5,021 bases of DNA. It comes from MED-G82 sp964342675 (GTDB lineage Bacteria; Pseudomonadota; Gammaproteobacteria; Magnimaribacterales; D2472). A model generated the notes under the pieces. The model did no database searches, was not told where the DNA came from, and worked only from the letters and a program-made list of their open reading frames with translations. Positions 1-5,021 of the stretch are shown in pieces. Within the stretch, counting starts at the first letter, position 1. Each line of letters starts with the position of its first letter. The stretch lies in NCBI GenBank assembly GCA_964342675.1, contig CAYFFR010000052.1:1-5021 (forward strand), in the 5' to 3' direction. Both the position numbers and the translations under genes were made by a program.

Positions 1-2
1 TG

Positions 3-56
3 CTTGTAATCAGAGTTGCAAAAAAAGGCCAGAGTCCAACAGTATTTGTTGACTAA
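3..56 (+). CDS. Possible C-terminal tail of an upstream protein (5' end outside window)
   Basis: Reading from base 3, the plus strand encodes LVIRVAKKGQSPTVFVD and then TAA at 54-56. The mix of hydrophobic and charged residues looks like the end of a real protein. The neighbouring frame from base 2 is also open until a TGA at 50-52, so an open stretch of this length is weak evidence on its own. If real, the gene is co-directional with the permease, 40 bases before its ATG, and the two could share a transcript. The family cannot be recognised from 17 residues, so no function is offered. Confidence 0.35.
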   Translation, partial: LVIRVAKKGQSPTVFVD

Positions 57-72
57 TAGCGGTAATAACTAA

Positions 73-90
73 AGTAGATATACATCTACT
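73..90. repeat. 7+7 inverted repeat just upstream of the permease start; candidate operator or RNA hairpin
   Basis: AGTAGAT at 73-79 is followed by a 4-base spacer (ATAC) and its exact reverse complement ATCTACT at 84-90. The repeat ends 6 bases before the permease ATG and fills the place where a ribosome binding site would be. As DNA it could be a dimeric repressor site; as RNA it could form a small hairpin next to the start codon. A TATACA hexamer (79-84), a possible -10 box, lies inside it, so a bound protein could block the promoter. The structure is seen directly; the role is inferred. A repeat of this size can occur by chance in AT-rich DNA. Confidence 0.4.
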
Positions 91-96
91 AATGCT

Positions 97-1407
97 ATGT
101 CACATCAGGACATAACCAAGCCTATTGGATTTTGGCGTGGGTGGTCGATATCAGTAGGCTGCACAATAGGTTCAGGCATTTTCATGATGCCAACTATGCT
201 TGCCCCATATGGTTTGCTTGGAATTTTAGGCTTAATTGTAGCTGGACTAGGATCAATCCTGATTGCATTAACCTTATCCAGATTATCTAAAAGAATACCT
301 CGATTGGGAGGTCCTTACGTTTATGTTCATCAGAGTTTAGGTGATTTTCCTGGTTTTTTGGTTGCTTGGACTTATTGGATTGCTTGCATAGCTGCTGTGG
401 CAACAATAGCAATAGCTTTTGTTGGATACCTGAGCTTTTTTCTCCCTAATATTGCGAATATTAATTCTATCCAATTAGTGATTGCATTAGTTCTAATCTG
501 GATAATTATCTTCTTGAATATACAAAGCATAGAAAATAGCGCTCGTTTTCAAGTCGTTACCAATATTCTAAAACTACTGCCTTTATTGTTAATAATAGTA
601 CTAGGCATCTTAAATATGGAGCCAAGCAATGTTCCCGAGTTGAGCCCCCAAAATAACATCCACCCCATCATGATAATAGCAACATGCACAACACTATCTA
701 TGTGGTCATATCTAGGTATTGAAACCGCAAGCGTGCCTGCAGATAATATTGTTGAGCCTGAAAAAACCATACCAAAAGTCTTAATCATCTCTGCCCTAAC
801 GGTTTTGATTGTATATTTGCTTGTTACTCTGGCTATAACATTACTTGTTCCATCTGATGAACTCCAAAATTCTACTGCTCCCTTTTCTTTAGCTGCTTCA
901 AAGGTGATAGGTTCAATAGGCGCTTCTGTAATAACAATGGGAGCATTAATTTCCACTCTGGGTGCTATGAATGCAAATGTATTAACGGCTGGCAATATAG
1001 CGCTTGCTGCAGCCAAAGATGGACTATTTCCTAGTAGTTTTTCAAAAGTATCTAAAGCTAAAACACCAATGCATGCATACCTCATATCAGGTGCATTTAT
1101 AACGGTATTATTAGCTCTAAATTACACCAAAGGGCTTATGGCAGCATTTACATACATGGCTATGTTATCCACCCTTTCTACATTAATAGCTTATGGTTTG
1201 TGTGCTATTTCAGATATATATGCTGTAAAAAAAGATCCTGCTGCTCGGTTCAAGTATATCGCCCTCTTTTTATCTGCATTAACCCTTGGATATGTATGCT
1301 TTACAATTTGGGGTTCGGGACAAGAAGTTATTAACTCTGCTTTTATACTGATTGCTATAGGCATACCTATCTATATTTTCTTAAAAGGACTGATGCAATC
1401 AAAGTAA
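97..1407 (+). CDS. APC-superfamily amino acid/amine permease, AdiC/PotE-like
   Basis: This is an inner-membrane transporter of the amino acid-polyamine-organocation superfamily (LeuT fold), expected to move an amino acid or amine by antiport or proton symport. Its 436 residues and roughly 12 hydrophobic segments match the family. The TM1 unwound-helix motif GCTIGSGIF (21-29) is present. The TM2/loop segment SRLSKRIPRLGGPYVYVHQS (61-80) resembles the APC consensus, and the TM6 motif MWSYLGIETASV (202-213) parallels LWSFIGVESASV of AdiC, with the Trp and Glu kept. AAAKDGLFP (304-312) is the loop after TM8. From remembered AdiC alignments, the positions of the arginine-binding Trp293 and Asn101 appear to be Asn294 and a hydrophobic residue here, so arginine/agmatine is not supported as substrate. 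The ATG is the only possible start: an in-frame TAA lies at 70-72 with no ATG, GTG or TTG between. No Shine-Dalgarno sequence is visible. The class is secure, the substrate unknown. Confidence 0.93.
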   Translation: MSHQDITKPIGFWRGWSISVGCTIGSGIFMMPTMLAPYGLLGILGLIVAGLGSILIALTLSRLSKRIPRLGGPYVYVHQSLGDFPGFLVAWTYWIACIAAVATIAIAFVGYLSFFLPNIANINSIQLVIALVLIWIIIFLNIQSIENSARFQVVTNILKLLPLLLIIVLGILNMEPSNVPELSPQNNIHPIMIIATCTTLSMWSYLGIETASVPADNIVEPEKTIPKVLIISALTVLIVYLLVTLAITLLVPSDELQNSTAPFSLAASKVIGSIGASVITMGALISTLGAMNANVLTAGNIALAAAKDGLFPSSFSKVSKAKTPMHAYLISGAFITVLLALNYTKGLMAAFTYMAMLSTLSTLIAYGLCAISDIYAVKKDPAARFKYIALFLSALTLGYVCFTIWGSGQEVINSAFILIAIGIPIYIFLKGLMQSK

Positions 1408-1423
1408 TACTCTATGTCTTTAA
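1408..1423. other. 16-base convergent junction without visible terminator
   Basis: This is the whole gap between the permease stop (plus strand) and the hydrolase stop (minus strand). It holds no GC-rich stem with a T-run on either strand, so no intrinsic terminator is supported. Transcription from each side probably runs into the opposing gene or stops by a factor-dependent mechanism; that is inference. Confidence 0.6.
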
Positions 1424-2410
1424 TCAATCTGCATCTTCTAATAATTCAGACATTTGGGTAAATAGCAAGACAACATCTTCTCTAACCTGTTCACCTTTGA
1501 ATTCTCTATATAATGAATTTACATTTACCGCTATCCTCTCAGCATCTCCCCAAGAGGAAAAGGGTCGCATATCTATGTCTCTGCAAGCCTCCATGGGTTC
1601 CATGCCATCATCAAATCTTAGTTTAGCTTCATCATGTAGGTAGATAAGATAATCCTTTACAGCATTTACACCCTTTTTATCTGTTATCGGCCCATGACCT
1701 GGCACAACAAATTCGACATCTAGAGATATTATTTTATTGCATGCTTCTATCCAATTTCTAACTGGTCCAGCCCATATAATAGGATGTCCCTCTATAAATA
1801 AAATATCTCCTGTAAAAACAACTTTGTCTTTAGGTACATAGGCTATGATGTCTCCATTAGTATGAGCAGGTCCTACCTCATATAACTCAACTATTTTATC
1901 ACCCACCTTTTTTGTAGTTTCTTTAGTAAAGGTTTCATTTGGTAACTTCCGAGTGACTCCTTGAAAATCAAATTTACCGAAGCACCTAATAAAGTATTCT
2001 CCTAATTTTCCTAATGATGGGGCTTGCAATAAAAGGCTAGCCATCATCTCAGGAGATTCATGTTTCATCTCCTCTAAAGATGCTTCACTCGAGATAATTA
2101 CGTCAGTTTTGATACAACTATTGCCATTACAATGGTCCCCATTTGAATGACTATTTATTAATGCAACTGTATTTTTTAGCGCTTCAGGTTCAGCCTTCTT
2201 CATGAAGGACAACATTTCCATGGTAAGGTTTTCATCAAATAGAGTATCAACAATCAATGACTCTTCTCCATCACAAATTAAACCAGCATTACTCCACCCC
2301 CATCCACCGTCTGGTTGCAAATAAGCATAAATATTTTTTCCAATTTCTATAAGACCCTTGTTATAAGGCCTTATACCTAGATTAGAATAATCTTCCTGTT
2401 GGTGATTCAT
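1424..2410 (-). CDS. MBL-fold metallo-hydrolase (HxNGDH subtype)
   Basis: This 328-residue protein has a metallo-beta-lactamase fold and no signal peptide, so it is probably a cytoplasmic hydrolase acting on an unidentified (thio)ester, lactone or similar bond. The motifs appear in family order: the Asp of IVDT (D55); the metal site NSHSNGDH (H88, N90, D92, H93), in which the usual second His of HxHxDH is Asn; GPAHTNGD (H183, D187); FTGDILF (D202); and VVPGHGPITD (H239). The C-terminal ~75 residues are mostly helical-looking and charged. The remaining ligands are intact, so the enzyme is probably active with an altered or mononuclear metal site. The ATG at 2410 is fixed by an in-frame TAA at 2431-2429; only an A-rich stretch precedes it. 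The gene is divergent from the Rieske oxygenase (175-base gap) and ends 16 bases from the permease stop. A true beta-lactamase is unlikely, given the cytoplasmic form and the motif subtype. Confidence 0.9.
   Translation of the reverse strand: MNHQQEDYSNLGIRPYNKGLIEIGKNIYAYLQPDGGWGWSNAGLICDGEESLIVDTLFDENLTMEMLSFMKKAEPEALKNTVALINSHSNGDHCNGNSCIKTDVIISSEASLEEMKHESPEMMASLLLQAPSLGKLGEYFIRCFGKFDFQGVTRKLPNETFTKETTKKVGDKIVELYEVGPAHTNGDIIAYVPKDKVVFTGDILFIEGHPIIWAGPVRNWIEACNKIISLDVEFVVPGHGPITDKKGVNAVKDYLIYLHDEAKLRFDDGMEPMEACRDIDMRPFSSWGDAERIAVNVNSLYREFKGEQVREDVVLLFTQMSELLEDAD
2362..2375. repeat. Perfect 14-base palindrome inside the start of the hydrolase gene
   Basis: TATAAGGCCTTATA is its own reverse complement and covers hydrolase codons 12-17 (I-R-P-Y-N region), 35-48 bases past its start codon. 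It could be an internal operator or a small 5' mRNA structure, but a perfect 14-base palindrome somewhere in a window this size is close to chance expectation. It is listed as a visible structure without a demonstrated role. Confidence 0.25.
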
Positions 2411-2434
2411 GATTAATAGAATTTCTTTTTACTC

Positions 2435-2440
2435 ATTGTA
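2435..2440 (-). promoter_or_regulatory. Possible -10 box for the MBL hydrolase
   Basis: On the minus strand this reads TACAAT, a 5-of-6 match to the TATAAT consensus, 24 bases upstream of the hydrolase ATG. That leaves room for a leader of about 17 bases. No recognisable -35 element sits 16-18 bases further upstream, so the call rests on the -10 match and position alone. The surroundings are AT-rich, where such matches are common. Confidence 0.3.
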
Positions 2441-2543
2441 TTTAAGATCTTGATAAGTATCTATATAATTTCTTTGCTTTGAAAATTTGTAAACCTCTGA
2501 AACATAAATAGGTCCAAAGATACAACTCAAAAAAAAGTTAATC

Positions 2544-2556
2544 CATATTTAATATG
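2544..2556. repeat. 13-base palindrome CATATT-T-AATATG; candidate operator in the divergent promoter region
   Basis: CATATT (2544-2549) and AATATG (2551-2556) are exact reverse complements around a single T. The centre at 2550 is about 33 bases before the likely Rieske transcription start, where a -35 element would be, and no good -35 hexamer is present. An activator replacing -35 contacts, or a repressor covering them, would fit. A run of eight A at 2529-2536 lies just upstream, in the usual position of an UP element. The symmetry is seen directly; the role is inferred and weakened by the AT-rich background. Confidence 0.4.
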
Positions 2557-2569
2557 TTATGCATGCCCT

Positions 2570-2575
2570 TATAAT
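2570..2575 (+). promoter_or_regulatory. -10 box (TATAAT) giving a nearly leaderless Rieske oxygenase mRNA
   Basis: This is a perfect TATAAT. Ten bases separate it from the oxygenase ATG at 2586, so a start about 7 bases downstream would leave a leader of only 3-4 bases. No Shine-Dalgarno sequence lies before the ATG, and the in-frame TGA at 2580-2582 rules out a longer protein. The -35 region (about 2547-2552) is poor and there is no TGn extension, which points to help from an activator or UP element. The alternative is a promoter further upstream, with translation lacking a Shine-Dalgarno contact. Confidence 0.5.
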
Positions 2576-2585
2576 AAATTGACTG

Positions 2586-3752
2586 ATGGATAAAAAATAT
2601 AAGAGCTTGCCCAGCTGGACATACAATAGTGAGGCTTTCTTTGAGCTAGAAAAAGAACATCTTTTTTTATCAAACTGGCAATTAATTTGTCATACATCTA
2701 ATATCCCCAATCCAGGAGACTACTTCACTTTTCAAATTTTTGATGAACGTTTAGTAGCGATCAGGGGTGAGGATCAGCAGGTTAGAGCATTTCATAATGT
2801 GTGTGCTCACCGAGCTTCTCGCATTCTAGATGGTGATTATGGGAATTGTGGAAAGCGGTTAACTTGTCCGTATCATGCTTGGAGTTATGATCTTAAAGGT
2901 AACTTAATCAAGGTGCCCTATCGCGATCAATTTCATGACCTTAAAGAATCTGATCATGGCTTAAAAACTGTTGAAATGGAAATATTTCAAGGGTTTATAT
3001 TTGTTAAAGTCTTACCGAGCGATTGTCCTAGCGTTGAAGAACAATTTTCACCTTACATAGAAGAAATATTGCCTTATCAATTTGAAAACCTCCAGCCAAT
3101 GTCACGAATCACATTAAGACCTAGAAATGTTAATTGGAAACAAATTGCAGATAATTATATTGATGCTTTGCATATCCCTGTTGCTCACCCTGGTTTAAAT
3201 TCATTAGTCGGAAAATCTTATGGTTTAGAAGTAAGTAAGAATGGTGGTTATATTCATAAGATGTGGGGTGATATCCAGTCAACCCTACCAAATAACTTAT
3301 CTAATCATTTATATACGCAATTCTTGCCTAACGTAGATTACCTGCCGAAAGCCAATCAAAAACAATGGATGTACTATCGCTTGTGGCCTAATCTTGCATT
3401 GGACGTGTACCCAGATCAAATAGACTTCATGCAGTTCATACCTATAAATGCAAAAACTACTCTTATTAGAGAAATCCCATATGCGCTTCCTGATGGTCGC
3501 AGAGAAATGCGGGCGGCCAGATATCTTAATTGGAGAATCAACCGTCAAGTGAATGCAGAAGATACTAACCTAATAAATCGGGTGCAAGAAGGAATGAATT
3601 CGAGTGGATATGAATCAGGACCTCTCGCAAAAACAGAAGTATGTTTAATGGACAGCGCTCAAAAAATCCGTGAATCGATACCTGTTGCTAATCTCAAGAC
3701 CAAGCCAGATGAACTGGATATGGGAAGGGTCAATAACGAGATTAGTCTTTAA
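2586..3752 (+). CDS. Rieske [2Fe-2S] non-heme iron oxygenase, alpha subunit
   Basis: This is the catalytic subunit of a Rieske ring-hydroxylating or oxidative dealkylating oxygenase, which uses O2 and electrons from a partner reductase. The N-terminal Rieske domain (about residues 30-140) binds the cluster through CAH (C73, H75) and CPYH (C94, H97). The spacer between H75 and C94 is 18 residues, at the long end for the family. The catalytic domain carries NWKQIADNYIDALHIPVAH (183-201), with bridging Asp193 and iron ligands His196 and His201. The third ligand is probably Asp326 in NAEDTNL (323-329). At 388 residues it is full length. The start is secure: an in-frame TGA lies two codons upstream and LPSWTYNSEAFFELEKEHLFLSNW is placed normally for the family. 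Its 3' end overlaps the opposing FAD oxidoreductase gene by 11 bases. No ferredoxin, reductase or beta subunit is in the window. Aromatic compounds or quaternary amines (CntA/GbcA-type chemistry) are possible substrates; the sequence does not decide. Confidence 0.93.
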   Translation: MDKKYKSLPSWTYNSEAFFELEKEHLFLSNWQLICHTSNIPNPGDYFTFQIFDERLVAIRGEDQQVRAFHNVCAHRASRILDGDYGNCGKRLTCPYHAWSYDLKGNLIKVPYRDQFHDLKESDHGLKTVEMEIFQGFIFVKVLPSDCPSVEEQFSPYIEEILPYQFENLQPMSRITLRPRNVNWKQIADNYIDALHIPVAHPGLNSLVGKSYGLEVSKNGGYIHKMWGDIQSTLPNNLSNHLYTQFLPNVDYLPKANQKQWMYYRLWPNLALDVYPDQIDFMQFIPINAKTTLIREIPYALPDGRREMRAARYLNWRINRQVNAEDTNLINRVQEGMNSSGYESGPLAKTEVCLMDSAQKIRESIPVANLKTKPDELDMGRVNNEISL

Positions 3753-5021
3753 GTATCTCCTTGGCTGCATTTCTGCCAGGTAACCCGCTTACGCCTCCTC
3801 CAGGATGCGTCCCAGCCCCACACATATAGAGCGATTTTAAAGGACCCCTATAATCACCATAATTAAGCAAAGGTCTAGCCGCCCACATTTGATCTAAAGT
3901 CATTTGTCCATGCATGATGTCTCCATCAATCAGACCAAATTTTTCTTCAAGATCTTGGGGTGAGAGAATCATCATACCCAAGATAGATTCTCTAAAGTTA
4001 GGTGCATAATTATTAACAGTATTAATAATGGTTTCTGCAGCAGCTGATCGATAGTCATGCCAAGATTTACCATTCTTAAGTACAGGAGAAAACTGTTGGC
4101 AGAATAAAGAAGCCACATGTTTTCCTTCAGGTGCTAAAGTTGTATCTACTGTCGATGGAATTAAAATCTCCACTATGGGTTCCTTTGACCACCCATACAC
4201 TTTTGCATCTATATAAGCTTGATCCATATAATCCAGGGTTGGGGCGATAACAATACCAGACTGATGATGTTCTGCCGCTTCGTTTCCTGGAAGACAAGTG
4301 AAGTTAGGTAACTCTGATAATGCAACATTCATTCTAAATGTTCCTGACCCACACTTGTATCCATCCATACGCTTCTTAAAGCCATGATCAAGATGATCAT
4401 CAGATATCATGCGATTAAAAAGAATCTTTGGATTTACATTGGCAATTACCTTGTTTGCCTTAATTAAGTCTCCGCTCTCTAATCTGATACCTACGGCTTG
4501 ACCATTTTGAACCTCTACTGAATTAACTCCTGCATCCGTATATATACTAACTCCCAGCTCCTCACATGCTTCTTTCATAGCTTGTGTAATAGAACCCATG
4601 CCGCCTATTGCATGACCCCATGCACCCTTTTCACCTTCAACCTCTCCAAATACATGATGAAGTAATACATACGCAGAACCTGGTGTATCAGGGCTGGCAT
4701 AATTACCAACAATGGAGTCGAATCCAAATGCGGCCTTGATATGTTCGTTTTCAAACCAACCATCAAGAAATGATCTTGCGCTTTTTGTAAATAAGTCATA
4801 GATATCTCTATGCAATTGATTGCCTTTTCTAGCAATAGGCCATAGTTGCAAGGCAGTTTTTAAAATTGCCTTAATACCTTGTTTCGGATTAGGAGGAGTT
4901 GTGGTTGAAAGTTCTCTTAAAACATCGGCAACACTTTCAATACGATCGTAGTAGTCAGGAAGTCGTGCAGCATCCTTTTTTGAAAATTTTTTAAATTCAG
5001 TTTGAGTTCTTTCAAGCCCTC
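3742..5021 (-). CDS. PYROXD2/phytoene-dehydrogenase-like FAD oxidoreductase (N-terminus outside window)
   Basis: This is an FAD-dependent oxidoreductase of the phytoene desaturase-related group (COG1233-like), closest in my reading to PYROXD2-type proteins. The frame stays open from the stop at 3744-3742 to the right edge, giving about 425 visible residues; family members run to about 530, so roughly 100 residues, including the N-terminal GxGxxG dinucleotide-binding motif, are missing. A TTG at 4851-4849 could be mistaken for a start, but upstream codons continue family-like sequence (KDAARLPDYYDRIESVADVL). Visible marks are GFDSIVGNYASPDTPGSAYV, GAWGHAIGGMG (visible residues about 132-142), the VIANVNP strand (about 191-197) and the C-terminal FAD-contact segment CGAGTHPGGGVSGLPGRNAA. 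The gene converges on the Rieske gene with an 11-base overlap. It likely catalyses a desaturation or dehydrogenation; the substrate is unknown, and a carotenoid role is not implied by the family name. Confidence 0.92.
   Translation of the reverse strand, partial: GLERTQTEFKKFSKKDAARLPDYYDRIESVADVLRELSTTTPPNPKQGIKAILKTALQLWPIARKGNQLHRDIYDLFTKSARSFLDGWFENEHIKAAFGFDSIVGNYASPDTPGSAYVLLHHVFGEVEGEKGAWGHAIGGMGSITQAMKEACEELGVSIYTDAGVNSVEVQNGQAVGIRLESGDLIKANKVIANVNPKILFNRMISDDHLDHGFKKRMDGYKCGSGTFRMNVALSELPNFTCLPGNEAAEHHQSGIVIAPTLDYMDQAYIDAKVYGWSKEPIVEILIPSTVDTTLAPEGKHVASLFCQQFSPVLKNGKSWHDYRSAAAETIINTVNNYAPNFRESILGMMILSPQDLEEKFGLIDGDIMHGQMTLDQMWAARPLLNYGDYRGPLKSLYMCGAGTHPGGGVSGLPGRNAAKEILKD
4850..4872. 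repeat. 23-base near-perfect inverted repeat inside the FAD oxidoreductase gene
   Basis: Two 11-base arms, AAGGCAGTTTT (4850-4860) and AAAATTGCCTT (4862-4872), flank a single T. They pair at 10 of 11 positions, the exception being a G-T opposition at 4856/4866. The repeat lies in coding sequence (residues reading AILKTALQ) beside an in-frame TTG. It could be a protein-binding site or an mRNA hairpin with its top pairs forced open as a loop, or coincidence from lysine/leucine-rich codons. No T-run follows to make it a clear terminator. Confidence 0.35.

Noticed and set aside
49..54. TTGACT as a -35 box for the permease
   Set aside because: The nearest -10-like hexamers (TAGATA at 75-80, TATACA at 79-84) give spacings of 20 and 24 bases, outside the usual 16-18, and the hexamer overlaps the possible end of an upstream gene.
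549..1085. Open frame of 178 codons on the minus strand within the permease gene
   Set aside because: It is antisense to a well-supported 12-helix transporter, has no recognisable domain, and is the expected shadow of hydrophobic codons.
1424..2410. Beta-lactamase / antibiotic resistance function for the MBL gene
   Set aside because: There is no signal peptide, the metal motif is HxNGDH, and the rest of the protein resembles generic MBL hydrolases; the fold alone does not indicate resistance.
2444..2451. AAGATCTT palindrome in the divergent intergenic region
   Set aside because: An exact 8-base palindrome is expected many times by chance in a window of this size, and it is not well placed relative to a promoter element.
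2579..2584. TTGACT immediately before the Rieske start codon as a -35 box
   Set aside because: A promoter from here would start transcription inside the coding region, removing the start codon and the Rieske domain's N-terminal part.
3309..3548. Open frame of 79 codons on the minus strand within the Rieske oxygenase gene
   Set aside because: It lies wholly inside the conserved catalytic domain in antisense and shows no protein-like motif or ribosome binding site.
4605..4835. Open frame of 76 codons on the minus strand in another frame of the FAD oxidoreductase
   Set aside because: It is fully covered by the conserved oxidoreductase frame on the same strand and has no independent support.
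4849..4851. TTG as the start codon of the FAD oxidoreductase
   Set aside because: The frame stays open for 56 more codons to the window edge with family-like sequence, and the family needs an N-terminal FAD-binding motif not yet reached.

Overview
The window is visibly AT-rich bacterial DNA with compact gene packing: a 16-base gap at one convergent junction, an 11-base overlap at the other, and one 175-base divergent intergenic region. The gene families (an AdiC-like APC transporter, an MBL-fold hydrolase of the HxNGDH type, a single-component-type Rieske oxygenase alpha subunit and a PYROXD2-like FAD oxidoreductase) suit a low-GC, metabolically versatile proteobacterium. A streamlined marine gammaproteobacterium of the SAR86 kind would fit, but that lineage is an inference from gene content and base composition; no marker gene is present.

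Layout, left to right. Bases 3-56 look like the last 17 codons of an upstream plus-strand protein. Bases 73-90 hold a 7+7 inverted repeat directly before the permease start. Bases 97-1407 (+) encode a 12-helix APC-superfamily amino acid/amine transporter. Bases 1424-2410 (-) encode a metallo-beta-lactamase-fold hydrolase, convergent with the permease. Bases 2411-2585 form a shared divergent promoter region with a TATAAT box, a 13-base palindrome and an A-tract. Bases 2586-3752 (+) encode a Rieske non-heme iron oxygenase alpha subunit. Bases 3742-5021 (-) encode the C-terminal ~425 residues of a PYROXD2/phytoene-dehydrogenase-like FAD oxidoreductase whose N-terminus lies beyond the right edge.

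How the genes may work together: an uptake or exchange transporter, a Rieske oxygenase (hydroxylation or oxidative dealkylation), an FAD-dependent desaturase/dehydrogenase-type enzyme and an MBL-fold hydrolase would make a plausible small-molecule catabolic neighbourhood. The substrate cannot be read from the sequence. The alternating strands mean this is not one operon; only the hydrolase and the oxygenase share a control region. No ferredoxin or reductase partner for the Rieske protein is present in the window.

There is no sign of mobile elements, CRISPR, tRNA or rRNA. The main second-look points concern gene starts. All three visible starts are fixed by close upstream in-frame stops, and none has a convincing Shine-Dalgarno sequence. 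The Rieske gene appears set up for a nearly leaderless mRNA. I do not see a clearly novel multi-gene system here.
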